From NCBI GenBank assembly GCA_027625915.1, contig JANTQA010000033.1, positions 7,564,001 to 7,628,000 of the forward strand: 64,000 nucleotides of DNA, read 5' to 3'. The notes under the pieces are model-generated. The model had not been told where the DNA came from and ran no database searches. It saw only the letters and a list, made by a program, of their open reading frames with translations. Position numbers and translations under genes: made by a program. The stretch comes from Anaeramoeba flamelloides (Eukaryota > Metamonada > Anaeramoebidae). Shown here piece after piece: positions 48,097 through 62,029 of the stretch (position 1 is the stretch's first letter; each line of letters opens with the position of its first letter).

Positions 48097-51000
48097 TTCA
48101 TATATAGATATAGATACATACATATAGATAGAGATACATATATACATATAATATTAATTAATATATTTTTAAGCATGTATGCATACATACATATATTATC
48201 ATGAACTTAATAATTAATATTTTTTAAAATTAATCAAATTTCAATTTGTTGATTCAACAATTACTTCGAAAACAAAACTTGAAATTGAGTTTTGATTATA
48301 CTTTTATTCCTCTTTTTCTTTTTCTTTTTATTTATTATTTTTTATTTATTATTTTTTATTTATTATTTTTTATTTATTGTTTATTTATTTATTTATAAAC
48401 TAAAATTCAAAATTTATAACACAGTAAAGCCCTTTAAAAGAATCACAGTCACACACTTCCATTCAATTTGGAAATAATTTTGATTTTTGAAAAATATGAA
48501 AATTATTTTTTTGTTTTTTTGTTTTTTGCTTTCATTTTGTTTTTTCAATTACGTAATCTGTTTCCTTAGATCAAAAAAAAATTTCAAATGATTGAAAGTA
48601 GGTAAAAGTTATGTTCTTTTAAATCAAAAAACTCAAATAAAATTAGTTGATGTTATCTAAGCTTTTAATCGATCAATAATTGTTGATAGAGTTTAAAAAA
48701 ATTTATCTATAACTTTTTTTTATGGTGTTCTCAAAAAATTATCTCGAAAAATTTCAGTTTAATTTCAGCAGGTGTATAATACTACCCTTTAGAGCCACAA
48801 ATAGCCTAATTTCCTTTGAAATGAAAATTTTAATTTGAAATGTTATCAAAGGATTATAAAAGTTAGAATTTAGAAACCCGTTATCTTAGAAAGAAAATTT
48901 TATCATAAAAAATTGTATAGTTACCTACTATAAAAAAAATATCTTGTTAAAACTTTTTCAACCTTGGGTAATTTTTTCTTGGTTCTTGTGGTTTTATTAT
49001 TATTCAATCGAAATTTACAAATTTATATATATATATAAATAAATAAATATATTATTATTATTATTATTTAGTTTGTTTACAGATCAAAAACTTCTTAGTT
49101 TTAATCATTAAAACGCATCATACTTTACTGGAAATTTTTTTTTTGGGTACTTTTTACCCGAGTGTTGCCTAAAATTATTGATTGAATAATTTATTCATAC
49201 AAAAGATATTTTGTTATCAAATAACAAATTTGTTTTATCTCTTGGTTACCATTCAATATCAATAGATATATTTGATTCTAAATAATTTAAAAATATGAAA
49301 AAAATATAAATTAAATTTTTCAAAAAAAATACTATTTTTATTCATTATAAAATTTGGAATTTTTTTCAGCAGAATTTTTCAAATTTAAATTATTTGGCCA
49401 ACATTCAGTAAGATTAATATTTAATTTTAATTTCCTTTTTAATTATTATTTTTTTTATTTTTTCTTTGTTTTTTTCTTTTATCTGTATTTTATTTTATGC
49501 TTTTGATTGAATCTCCTTTAAATTTTAGAAAACTAAACAATGTTTAAAATAATTTTAATTGTATTTCATCATTATTTTAGACTTAAGAGATATATGTATC
49601 TTCACTTCTATAATCGCTCTTTATATACCAAGTGTTTTACATATATATATATATATATATATATAGTTAACTCTGAACAATAGATACTATCCTATTTTTT
49701 GAATGTGTCTTGTTTTTTTTTTTTTGGATCATTAATTATTTAAATTAAAACAGCATCTTTTAATGGTTATAAATTAAGATTAATTAGCAATATATACCAC
49801 AACAAACCAAAAAAAAAAAAATTGTAAAAATGAATTTTATATTTGGATATTTATTTTTTATTAGATTAAATATGTAAATTATTGGCAAATTTGAATATTT
49901 AAAGTATCTATAACTTCAAATTAATTATTTCCTAAATAATTTATTAGAGAATATTTTCAAGATAATAATATGTTGAAATAATTTCAAAAATTAATTTAAA
50001 ATTGAATAGATGGTAATTGGGTTTATTATCATATTCTCAATTCGGATTATAAAACAAATGATATACAACGTTTATTTGAAATTATAATATTTGAACTAAA
50101 AAAATTACAAAGGATTATAAAAATAAAGTATATTAAATTGGGAAATTGGAAGGTTCAATTTTCAAGAAATTTTTTGCTAATAGATTTTTACGGGTATTAG
50201 AGTTTTTGAAAATCATAAGGATTTGTATTTAATGGTAATACACTTTAGTTTTCGGCTTATTTGTGATAAATATATAATCCTTTAATAATCTTATCCAGAA
50301 TTATTATGTTTTTGATTCATTTATTGCAATTTATATTTTTTTAGCAACATTTTTCTCAATTATTTTCGTTTAAGAGGTTATTTTCGAACAAGGAGAAGTC
50401 TAATATTAAAGTAATTATATTACTGGGTGTTAATGACATAAGTGTCATATAGTTCACATGTGTATAAAAAAATAATTAATCAAGTGGTAATATTTTATTG
50501 ATCTTATTAATTAAAAATTATCTCTTCTATTAGAAAAAAACCCAACAAGTTTAGAAAAAAATATATACATTAAGTCACGAATTTAAAGGTTGAATAACCA
50601 ATATTCAAAGACTTCCGAAGTTCCAAAATATCTTTCTTAAATTTATCGTGAAATGTACGTTAATAGTTAATAAATTTCTAATTAAGGAATTGATTTTTTT
50701 TAAAGAAATTAAATAATTAACTAATAGATTATTCATTATAAAATTATTTATGAAATATTGGAAACATATTGATAAGATTTTTAGCATTATAAAAAATAAA
50801 TAAAAATAATCAGTATTTAGGTTTTTATGTTGATGATTATTGAATTAATCTTTGAAATTAAAAAAATTAAAAAAATATTTTCGTTTGAAAGGTTTTAATA
50901 AGATTTATCAAATTCCCAAATACTATTATTTTGAGTTTCTCCGCAGTTGGTTCTGTTTTTTAGACACGAACTTTCAACTGAAGTTTAGGGCCAAAAAAAA

Positions 51001-52163
51001 TCTAAATTTAAGTTCAAAAAATTCAAATTCTAGAAAAATAATTTGTTGAAAAAAGAATTCCAAAAAAAGTACCTTAAATTGGTATTTTTCTGTTCTATAA
51101 ATTCCCTTGAAAGTTTGTGTCTTAAAAGTGTAACTGGCTGTATTTTAAGATTTGAAAAGGGAATTAAAAAAAAAAAAGTCCAAAATAACAATTTTTAATT
51201 ATGATCATTAGTAAAAAATGTAATAATTTATTGTTCAATAATATTTAGAATGGATTTTTTAGAGTCACAGAAACACTTTGAGCCATGGTACACTAATATC
51301 ATTCACACCCAATTACATCATACTTTGACTATCGAACCATATAGAGTGACGATAATCCCTTAATTGGCAAGATTTAGGAATTTAACACAAAATTTAATTG
51401 AACTATTTCAATACAATTTGAGAAAATAAATGCAACAAATGGATTAATTCCTTTAAATTCAAGAAATTATTAAAAATAGTTGCATTGTAAAACAATTATT
51501 ACTCTGGACTTTATTTGGCAATTTATCTTAAAAAAATTCGAATTTCCCCTAATTCCAAACATTTAGTTGTTCAATTTCCTTTTTTTAAAAGATTCTTAAA
51601 CTCTTCTTAAACGTAATGGATGGTTGGTGTTTCGAAGAGCAACCTATTGTACAAGTCTATTAATATTTAACCCAATAAAATTTGTTATTCAACCTTTTGC
51701 CAAAAATTCCAAAAAGGGAAATGATTAAAAAATTTTAAGACATCTATTTGAATTTGCCAGGAATAAAAAGTAATTTTTCACTAAATTTTGACAAGAAGAC
51801 GTATCAGAAGCATTGTTTTTCAAGTAAGGTTTTTTATTCTAATTTGCCACCTTATATATTTTTGCACATAAAAAAAAAAAAGTAAGACTAATTCATATTA
51901 ACAATTTTGATGATTGAACACTTTTTCCAAATTTGTGTTTCAACTTTAGTTATTGACAAAACAAAATACTAACGACACAAAACAAAACCGGGGTTGTATT
52001 GTTAGAGTTCTCATCTTGCTTTATTTCGAAAAAGTTGAGTTAATTTTGTGGAAATGTAGTAAAAAAAATTTTTGTCATATGGGATTTTCAAGAACAACAT
52101 GATTTTTGTCTTGATCTATATTTTTCAAAAGTAATAAAATAGTTTTTTCTTTTTATGGGTAGT
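48097..52163. other. Intergenic AT-rich region with simple repeats
   Basis: Contains ATACATATAGATA-type simple repeats (48100-48200), TTTATTTATTATTTT repeats (48322-48400), (TA)n at 49640-49665, and a fragment of the long dispersed repeat at about 50610-51390. A 37-codon frame starting at 51250 (MDFLESQKHFEPWYTNIIH) lies in that repeat and is not treated as a gene. Confidence 0.5.
50610..51390 (+). repeat. Long dispersed repeat, 3' part of copy 1
   Basis: Matches about 62735-63260: shared AAATAATTAACTAATAGATT, AAATATTGGAAACATATTGA, TAATCAGTATTT and, further on, the ACTAATATCATTCACACCCA block. Separated from the other part of the same repeat (45000-46230) by 4.4 kb that includes Rheb exon 4. 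Confidence 0.5.
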
Positions 52164-52236
52164 ATGTTTGAATTAGTCACCAACCTTTCCATTGGAAAAA
52201 AGCTGGGGGGTGGTGTTGTTGTTCAAACTGTTATTG
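52164..52236 (+). other. Possible orphan first exon
   Basis: ATG opens 24 codons with normal-looking composition (MFELVTNLSIGKKLGG, then VVVQTVI) that end at a GTAACT donor. I find no acceptor downstream that continues the frame before the next gene at 53029. The LSIGKKLGGG string recalls a kinase glycine loop but is too short to assign. Could be a decayed gene start. Confidence 0.25.
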
Positions 52237-53028
52237 GTAACTATTTTGAGAGACTGATAAATTTCGTAATATGATTTTTAGTTTCTTTTTTCATTTTAGA
52301 AAATTTTTCAGTATGAGGTTGAATAACTTATTCTCTGGGGTTAATTGTTAACACCAGTGTATAATAAGTTGATCGTAAAAATGTTGTTGGTAAGGAAATG
52401 TTTTGAAAAAAGAATTCGCGATAAACAGCAAAAGGAAAATAAAGGATAATTATTTGAAATTTATTTATTTTTTTAATGAATGGAAAAAATAATATTTTTG
52501 TTTTAACGTTTGATTTTGTTTAACATTGTCAGTTTCTGATACTTTACTGTTTTCAAATTCAATTCAACTATTTTATTAGAGAATAATTTTTAAAAGATAA
52601 AGGTGAAAAAATAAGGGATAAATAAATTTGTCATTTCCTAATCCATAAACACAAAACAACACACAATTTGTTACTCTCTAAAATTAACAACTCAACTTTT
52701 TTATCTCAATGTCCTTTTCAAAATAACAGAAATCCCAAAATTCACTTTTCCAATTTTGAAAAAAAACACAACACTCTCAATTTGGGCCCCTCAATATCAA
52801 AATTGAGGAAATTTCTCAAGACAATTGAACAATTTTCAAAGTAAAAATTTCGAAAAACAACATTTAAAATCTGTTTGCAATTGAGAGAGGAAAAATTTTC
52901 GGGACTAGAAAACAACCTACAAATTTCCCGAAATAGAGAATTGTCTCAAATAGGTAAGATTTATTTTTTATCCCAAATTTATTTTTTTACGAAATAACAC
53001 ATTTGCCCTATACAAGAATCCAGTTTTT

Positions 53029-56000
53029 ATGATTGAGCACTCAAGCACCGAAGAGCGACTAACAATCTCAAATTCGATCTTTGAAAACTGTTCACCATTA
53101 TCACAAAAATTTAAAGATGAAAACACAATCACCGATTTGGAAGAAAAAATCGTCGATTCGCTGCATAAACTGCACAAAGATCTTGAAAAAATCGAGGTTG
53201 TGAATGAATTTTTTCAAAAAAAGATGAGCAAAATGGAGAAGGAGGATCAGGAAAAGCTCGAAGAGCTTTGTGAGAATTTTACAAACCTCAAGAACAATTA
53301 CCAAGAAAGTGGGAAAGAGTGCACGACGAATTTATACAAATTAATGGAACTTTTCAAGCAAAAGGAAGACGCGCAACAGGAACAACTCAACAGGAGACTG
53401 ACCTCTCTTGAAAACGTGAAGGAAATGAGAGACTCGTTGATCTTGGAAAATTTGAAATTAAAAAAAAAAGTTTCCACACTCAAAAAACAAATAGTGACCC
53501 AAAAAGAAGAGTCTGAAAATTCCAAACAAGAAAGCGAGCAAGAAAAGAAAAAAATTATGCTGAAAAGAAATTGGTTAAATCACGTAAACGTTTTGCCTCT
53601 CAAAAAATCTTTAGAAAAGTATTTGGAAAACAAAAAATCTGAAGTTGCTTGTATGGAAGACGAATACGACTTCACCTGGAACTTCGGCAAAAAGATCCCC
53701 TTCAGCTACCATGGTGAAAATAACGAGTCAAAGCGCCCCTTAATAAATTCCTCAATTCCGTTCGTTTATGGCGGAGTCTCTAAAGTGCCTTCTCCTGTTC
53801 AAATTTTTTGTGTTGGTATAATTTCTGAATTTGCAAGGTAACTTTTCTTTTTTTTTCTTTTTTCTTTTTTCTTTACTCTTTTTTTTTTTCACTTTATTTT
53901 TTTCACTTTTTCGTTTGTTTGATAAATTTTTTTTTGTTTCACATTCGATCACAAGCCATCAACTCTTTTATAAAATGAGTTTGATCAATCATTAACCTGG
54001 ACTAAATTTTTTTTTAAATTTTTTTTTAAAAGGTCCAAAATAATTGGATTTTTACTTGACAGATAAAAAGGCTTTTGAGGGTTGATTTAGTTTCAAACGA
54101 AAACCATTTTTTTTTACTCTTTAATTGGAATTAGTACCGCCATTTAATTGGGATTGGTTTTTTTGTATTTGACCTTCCTTTTCTCACGTTTTCTTTTTTG
54201 ACTATTGTGACATCTCTCAAAAAATTTGGAAAAGAGTTGGCATGTAAATTGTAGTCTTGGTTTTCTTTTTTATGAATTTGTTTTTGTTAATTTCCAAACA
54301 ATTTTTTCTATTTGAAGCTTTCGCCTTTTTTTTTTTTTCTTTTTTTTCCAAAATGTTAAGAAAGGAAAGAAACAAAATGGATTTACCGTGACTAGGAAAC
54401 CACTTTCAAAGATTTTCTAATATTTGAACAAAAAATAATTCTTTCAAAGCTGACTTTTTTTGCAAAAATTTTTTAAATAAAAATCCCAACAATCCAATAA
54501 TTCCATTTGACTTGTTTAATTTTTAAATCGAAAGAAAATTACGTTTTTTGAAAAAAACCGTTTTGATCCTTATAACCTTTGGATTGGTACACAACACGAT
54601 AGATTAACAATTCTCATTTTTGCATCACTAATTTTCGAAATTGAATTATTAAAAATTTTTCGTTTTTCTTTTCCATGCATTAATATCAGGAAACGATGTA
54701 TTTTCTTTTAAAGAATTTGTTTTAATGAAAAAAACACCCAAATTCGATTAAAATATTGTTAAACTCATCTCTTGATTCACTATTTGAGATCAACTAACCT
54801 ACAGAATCTTTTGCTGAAAACATAAAAAAATAAAATATTTTCAAAGTTTTTTTATTTTTTAGTTGCGAAAATCAAAAGAATTAAAAGAATAGTCAAAGAG
54901 AGGTTGAATTCGCGTGCTTTTTCTTGAGAATGGGAACAAAAAGAAGAAAAACCATTTTATTTTATTTGTAAAAATTGAAATATAATTTCGAATTTTTTTC
55001 TAAAAAAAAATATAACTCCTTTTTTTCTGTACCAAGTGGAGATCCACAACCAAATAAAAAACAATTTTTAAACCAAAATTGAAATTAAAGCTATTCTTTC
55101 TATGAGTTGAGGAATTAACTTTCACTTTTTTATTTTTACATTTTTCAATCAAAAAAAGATAAAAATTAACTACTACTAAACCTTCAAGTTCTAAATGGTT
55201 TTCTTTTTGGTGTGTATTTATAATTTTTAAAACTCAATAGTTAACAAATAATTTCAAAAAGTAAATCTCATTAATGAAAACGAGTCCCGGAATCCAGATG
55301 TCTATCGAAGATTGAATTTTTAAAAGAAAATTTTACTTCAAAAAAAGCAATTAAATACTGTTTTTAAGTCTTGATCTAAACTAAAAATTACGTTTTTATC
55401 CTTAAAATTCGAAATTGTTCAGAGAGTTGTTTTTTAAAAAATCATTTCAAAAAAAAAATAAATAACTTCTTCTATTTCGAAAAATTGTAGTATTTCAAAA
55501 CATTTCGTTTTTCAAAACAATCTATTTTGGGTAAATCTATTATGATCAAAAAAACAAATTACCTAAACTTTTTTAATCTTGTTAAATTCAAATTTCTATT
55601 TGCACTCTTAATTTAATTCCTAATTATTAGTCTTTTATTAAGGTTTTAACAAGAATTAAAATTGTTTCGGTTTATTATCACAGTTAATGAAAAAATCACA
55701 ATTTTATCAAAAAAACATGAAAAATTAAGAAATAATTTTTTCACATGTGATATTTAATACTCAAACGAAAAAAAAAAGGATAAATTCAAATTAAACTAAA
55801 ATTCATTTTTACATTTATTTGTAATTTCCCCCCAAAATAGACCCTTTTTTTCTCGAATAGAGACTTTTAAAAAAGGTGGTTATACTTATCACAAAAATAA
55901 ATCCAATAGCCCCATGGATTTGAAGTTCTGGAATGTTGATTATATTATCAATAAAAATTATTATTAATGACAAAAGGTTAATGAAAGTAGTAATTTTGTC

Positions 56001-59000
56001 TAACTTTTATTTTTCAATTTTATTTTTTCATACTAGTATCGTGAAGAGGCTTTTTTTTTTTTTTTATGTTAAACACATTTAAAAAGCCTTTTTTTGTTAA
56101 ATGAAAAAAATATAAAATGGAATTTCTATTTTTTTTTTGGATAACACTTTAATTAAAACAAAATTTTGACAAATATCGCTTTAAATTTTTTTTTCGAAAA
56201 ATTTTTAACAAAGTATTTGATAAAATGATTGGAATAAAACTGATTAGTTCGTTCAAAGTGAGCGAAAATTTACAAATTTTTTTGCAATTTTAAAAGTTAA
56301 TCCTTATTTTTCAAATACAGCTGTTTTCAAAAATAAGAAAAATTTTAAAAAGTTTTATAAAGTGTTACCAAAACTGACCAAAAGGAGCGAATCAAACAAT
56401 CTAGACAACACTTTTTAAAACTTTTAGGTGTCATTTTTGCAAAATAGTTGTTATTTTTCCAAAAAAATTTTGAAAAGAGAAATTAACAGCTAAAATGAGA
56501 AAAAAAAAATAATAATTTTATTGATATGATTTTAGAAATTATATATAATGTAAGATGCAACTTTAATAATATTTTTGTATGTAGACCTTTTTTGCGTATT
56601 TAGATTTGTGGTCCAGAATTTGGGAAAAAGTTTTTTTAAAAAAATTTGGCACTCTGGAAAAGTAAAGAACCCAGCCCATAGTTTAGTGTTTGATAGTAAT
56701 ATAAGAAATTAATGTTTGCTTTAAAGGTTCTATTTTTCTACTTCTAAAGACATCTTGTAATATAGTTCATGTAAATACATTTTTTTGGTCTTTCTAAATC
56801 TTGATCAATTTACTTTTTAATACAAATTATTTTTTTTTTCTACAAATTTTGAAAATTAAATATTTTGTCCTATTCTGAGATTGATATAAAAAGAAAAGTT
56901 CCACCACAACAAAAAGAATTCAGAAAATAACCTTAAGATAACTTTATTTGAGCTAATTTGATTGTAATTTTGATGAGAATACATTTAAAAAATGAATACT
57001 TTACTATTGAAATAACAATTTCTATAATGGAAAAGTTTAAATTGAACCAGCTCAATAACAAATTCTTTTAATAGATTCCATCTTTGGAGTTATCATATAA
57101 AACAAAAGATGATACAACTAAGTTTGCATTCATGAATGTTTATAAAATTAAGATCAGAAAACTAAATTAGAATTTATACTTATTAGAATAGAAAATAATA
57201 ATAAAGGCAAAAAAATTGAGAATCCTTTTTTCAAGCATCTAAAGTTCCCTATACCCTTCCCGTTTGAAATAAAAAGGAAATTGGATTGGAAATTTTAATT
57301 CACTTTTAAGAAAAAATTCAACAAAATACTTCATAAATATATTGTGATCCAGAACCCTAAATTTAAAACACACTAAGATACAAAGCTTAGATTTAAAAAA
57401 GTTTTCAGGAGTCAGAAAAAGACAAAAAAAATAATTATTAAAAACATAATCATTTATTATTGCTTTTTGTGAAGTTGACTTATATCGACAAAACAAACTT
57501 TAAAACAATGAAAAAAAAACAAATATCTAGAAGTTCTTCAGTCTAAGAGTTTAAAACAAGACAAGTTAATTTAATGAATGTTGAAAAAGTAAATCACAGA
57601 AATCCCAGAAACCTTGAATCTGAAATTTTGATAAATTTTTTATTTTTATTTCAAATTTTTTGAATTGAATTGAATTTTGAGATTGGTGTTTTATTATTTG
57701 TAAATTAGTGATACAATGAGCATTCAAAATGATTAAATTTTTAAATTGTTGTAAACTAGAATATTCAAAGTTTGAAATTAAATTAATTTAATTTTCAAGT
57801 AAAATTTTTAGTAGACATAATATTGTGTTTTAACACTTTAAAGATTATTTTTTTTTACAAAGATCATTTTTTTTTTTTAAAGATCCAATATTTATCTCTG
57901 AACTTAAATCAAATCTTCTTGGTATTCCATAAAAAAATACAAGGCACGGATTTTCTTTTTAACAATAAACAAGTATTTTTTGCTAAAAAATGTATTTTAT
58001 AAACATTAAAATTTTCAGTACATATATATTTTTTTTACCAAAATATCGACCCAAAAAAAATACAAATAGCTTAAAAGGAAATACTTTAATAAAAATACTT
58101 TGAAATATTTTTTTTTTAAAATGGTTGGTTATATAAACTGAAAAATACTAAAATTAAAATTTTAATTTTGAAAACAAAGAGAAAATATATAATTATTTAC
58201 AATTTAAATCAGGTATTAAAAATTCTCCTTAAATTCAAAACTTTCATGTATTGGATAAATAGATATTTATGCATCTTTTTAAAAAAAAATTCGGTATAAT
58301 ACATCCAGAAAAAAAGGGAAGCTGTAAAATATTCAATTATTGCACCTCAATACCATTGTAATTTAAATCGTTTTATTTGGGCTTATGAAAGATATAAAGT
58401 TATTGACAAAATGGAAAAAGAAACTCTTCAAAGCTTTTTTTCAATTTTCCACTCCATTTAGATAAATAACAAAACACAATATAAATAAAACAATTTTAAA
58501 TTGCAATATTCATTTTTTATGTTTGCATGTTTTTGCAAATTATACGTCTTTTTTTTTTTCCTAAGTGTAAAAATACGACCAACAATAAACAAAAACTGAT
58601 AGTATTTAATAATCTAAAAATTTACAGTAATTCCACAGAACAAGATTAAATCTTCTCTCCATAAAAAAAATATTTAAATTTATTTTTTGTATTACCATTT
58701 TATTTCAATAAATACTAAAATTAAACACAGAATATCAAAACTTAATATTCCCAGTACGTCATTCATTTGATTCATACCCAAAATAATACAAATCATACAT
58801 GGGAATCAAATATAATTATCTTTTTTTTTTTTGGTTATTTTTAATCTGAAATCACAATAGTTTTTCTATCAAAATTATAAAAAAAAAATTGTTACACAGT
58901 TTATTATTAAATATAACATTTTACTTTGAATTGTATCAGAATTTAAAAAAAAAAAAAAAAAAAAATTTGTACCAATATGTATTTATTAAAATTTCTCATT

Positions 59001-60031
59001 TATATTAATTTATAATTTGTATTAATTTTCTTTTATTGTTTCCAAATTAATAATAAATTAAATCATCAAAAAAAAAAACAAAAAAAAACAATAGGTCATT
59101 TATTTCCCTATGTGCATTAAATGGGGTAAAAATAAAAGAATTTTATATTGAAAATGAATTCCACTACAGTATGAAAGCCTTTCTCGATCTTAAACCAAGT
59201 GACAAATATGTAACAAAGATGGGCATTCGTGTATCTGTGCAGACATCGGAGCATCAAGAAGATATTCAAAAATGGTTTAAAATGGCACAAGAAAACTGCT
59301 CAATGATTAACTTTTTGCAATGCCCGACTGATTTTGAACTGGAATATGAATATAGTCAAAAATATGACAATGAAATAAGGAAAGAAATGAGCAAGGGGCT
59401 ATTCAACGGCATCAATTCAAACAAATTAAAAAAAAACCGAAGAAAAATTTCAAAAAGCAAATCAAATAAGGAATTTAATATAATTAAAGTAAGAGGAATT
59501 TGGGATCTCCGAAATAGCTCAAAATCCAGCCAGTTTAAAGGGCTGATCTTGTGTGAAAAAAACAAAAAAATCACATGTTCGATTGATTGGCCCGTTGAAA
59601 TTGGCGGAACAAATAACGGTGTCAATTGGCACGAATTTATTGCCGCGGGGCTTAGCTCGATGTCATTAAGTATGCTAGTAATAATGGCCACTTTACAAAA
59701 AATTAAATTAGAGGAAATCGAAATTAATTATATAGCACAATTTGACAGAAAAAACCTTTTTGAAATTAATAACCCCAAAAATTCTAACAAAAAGAAAAAA
59801 AAAAAGCAAAAGAAGGAATTTGATAATAAATTGTCTCTCAAATATTCAATTGTTTCTTTTCGACCAGGCTTTGAAATCCAAAATTTAATTCAAACAGTTG
59901 AGAAAACTTCTTTGTGCTCATACCTTGCTAAAAATAAAATTCCAATCGATTTTGATCTCAAAATCAACGAAGAAGTTTCCGAACAAACTCTTATTGCTTC
60001 AAAGCAACTTTCACTTTTAAGCGAAAAATAA
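53029..60031 (+). CDS. Coiled-coil protein fused to two OsmC-like domains
   Basis: Exons 53029-53837 and 59095-60031, joined AG|G across a 5257-nt intron (donor GTAACT, acceptor CAATAG); 581 residues. The splice is supported because it rebuilds one OsmC-like fold: the upstream half (PFVYGGVSKVPSPVQIF) joins SLCALNGVKIKEFYIENEF and the later half GIRVSVQTSEHQEDIQKWF. Layout: ~25-195 charged coiled coil; ~205-360 OsmC-like domain 1; ~360-395 basic linker; ~395-560 OsmC-like domain 2 (GGTNNGVNWHEFIAAGLSSM, then EKTSLCSYLAKNKIPIDFDL) with a Lys-rich insert at ~495-514. OsmC/Ohr proteins reduce peroxides with two cysteines. Here the first Cys is replaced in both domains (Glu/Met), while Cys338 keeps the second site in domain 1, so classical peroxidase action is unlikely; a binding or structural role is my inference. 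A probable 5'-UTR intron lies at about 52955-53010. Confidence 0.75.
53838..59094 (+). other. 5.3-kb intron splitting an OsmC-like domain
   Basis: Starts GTAACTTTTC with a T-rich run and ends ...ACAATAG. Apart from a copy of the dispersed repeat at about 55830-56045 and small hairpins near 56050-56100, I see only AT-rich filler, and no ORF with coding character. Confidence 0.7.
55830..56045 (+). repeat. Dispersed repeat, copy C
   Basis: Direct match to about 39483-39710: shared ATGTTGATTATATTAT-like block, AATTTTGTCTAACTTTTATT, CAATTTTATTTTTTCATACT, and the CTCGAATAGAGAC/CTTGACTAGAGAC pair. Class unknown. Confidence 0.55.
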
Positions 60032-61177
60032 AGTTTTTAAAACAAAAACAATTTTTATTCAATCAAAAAGAAGATAAATTTTAAAAACATTTTTGATCAA
60101 TTTTTTGCAAATTATTGCTTGTTTTTTTAATATATTAGATTATTTTTATGTAACTTCAATTTAAATTTAAATTTTCTTTGTCCATTTTCTTTTGCCCTTT
60201 CTTGCCCTTTAATTCTTTTCCTTTTTTATTTCATTTTGCTTTTCTTTTCTTTTCTTTTCTTTTAATTTTTCTTTCAAGACTTATATAATTATTTTATTTT
60301 TTAAATAATATATTATTCTAATTCTAATAATTTTGAAAATAATAATCAAAAATAAGATAATATCTCCTTACTCCATATATCCCCCTCTTTTTTTTATTTT
60401 GATAAAATTTTTCTTAATTTTTTTTATTTTATTGTTTTGAGGAGAGTGGATCCAACAAAATTACCCACTATTTGCAGTTAACTTTTTTTTAATTTCTTAA
60501 ATTAAAAAAAAAAAACCGTCATTAGGTTATCTTGAGTTTTCTGTTTATTTGGAAAACCTCAAAAAAACCTAGAACACTTCATAAATAAAACAGAAAATCG
60601 CAAGAAAACCTAATAGCACTTTTCCAGAATTTAAAACAATTGAGTAAATCAAAGATTTTTGTCAATTCTTTTGAATTCTAGAAAACCTAGGCACTTGATG
60701 ATACTCTGGAAATACTAAATTTATTTAAAGTTTATTATTCCAGATATAAAGTGGGCAAGATGAAACTCAATATAGGAGTTTATTTTTATAAATAAATAAA
60801 TAAAATTTTCTTTTTAAAACAAAGACAAGAAAAAGAAAAAGAAAATTAGAAATAAAAGAGAAAAAATCAATAATAAAAAAGAGTAAAAACTTAAATAAAT
60901 GTTTTGTATCCCATTCGTTGAATGCGTTGTTGGTTCTATTCGATTGATGTAAATTATTTTATATTCACCACTATCATAATTGCAAACACTTTATGTAAGA
61001 ACTACTTTGTAGAAGTTGATACTAACAGAAAACATTATTTCTTTAATATTCAAACGTCAATCTCAATACAATGTAATTACATATAAGAGAAAGATAAATT
61101 ATAACCAGTATTCCTCTTATTCAATAATATTCCATCAAATTAGAGCAAAACTATTTATTTATTTTTCTTCTTTTCTT
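60032..61177. other. Intergenic with hairpin repeats
   Basis: Pyrimidine-rich downstream region, including a TTTTC repeat near 60239-60262. At 60525-60715 are the dispersed hairpins: TTGAGTTTTCTGTTTATTTG, its mirrored AATAAAACAGAAAAT, and the CCAGAATTT/AATTCTAGA pair ending in CCTAGGCACTTGATG. The rest is featureless. Confidence 0.55.
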
Positions 61178-61738
61178 AACTCTTTTTCAGCCAATGGGCC
61201 CAGTTTTATTGAAGAAATAGAACATATTTTACGAGTTTAATTCATTATTCTTCTCAAAATAAATTTTCATTTTCTAGATCAAAATCATTTTTTCTCATTT
61301 CATAAAAGTATTTTTTGTTTTTTTTTTTTCTTACTTTTTTTTTTTTTAATTTTTTTTGTTTTATTTTTAAAAGTTAATTTGAGAAAAAAAATATTTGAAA
61401 CTCTAAATCAACATTAAAAAAATTAAGGCTTTGTTTTTTCTTTTAAAATTCATACACTTACTGTTAAAAAAAATATTATTGTCAACAATATTAATTTTCC
61501 AAAGAAATTATCTTTTTTTCCACGAGACGTTCCAATGAATAGGGAACAAAATTTTTTCAAACATTTTTTTTTTTTTTTTGAAATTTATGGTTTGTTTGGG
61601 TATTTCTTTTATGATTATCGGCTTTAATACAAATTTTATTAAATCTCATATTTCTAAACAATTGATGTTTGGTTTATTCTTTTAAAAAAAGTGAATTTTT
61701 TATTTTTAGCTTAACCCTTTGAGCGAAATGTCATTACT
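61178..61738 (-). mobile_element. Old family-1 MITE copy
   Basis: Left end AACTCTTTTTCAGCCAATGG then GCCCAG; right side carries TTATGGTTTGTTTGGGTATT and ends near CCCTTTGAGCGAAATG. Reverse orientation relative to the other copies, clearly more diverged, flanking TA no longer clear. Confidence 0.65.
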
Positions 61739-62029
61739 TTATAGTGAAACAAGAAGAAAAAAAACAAATTCTATTTTGGAGAATAATAGGTAAAACCAAA
61801 AAAAGGAAATATAAATCCAACACAGACTTTTTTCATGAATTTATTACTTTCTTGATATTAATAAATCATAAAAAAGAAACATCTTTGAACTATTTGATAA
61901 AAATACTTATATCATATATAGTTTAATAAATACTTTTTAATTAAAATATATTTTTCAATTTTATTGTTTTAAATTAGTAAATCAAGATTAATAACCTGGT
62001 AAATCTATTACATAATAAATAAAATGGAG

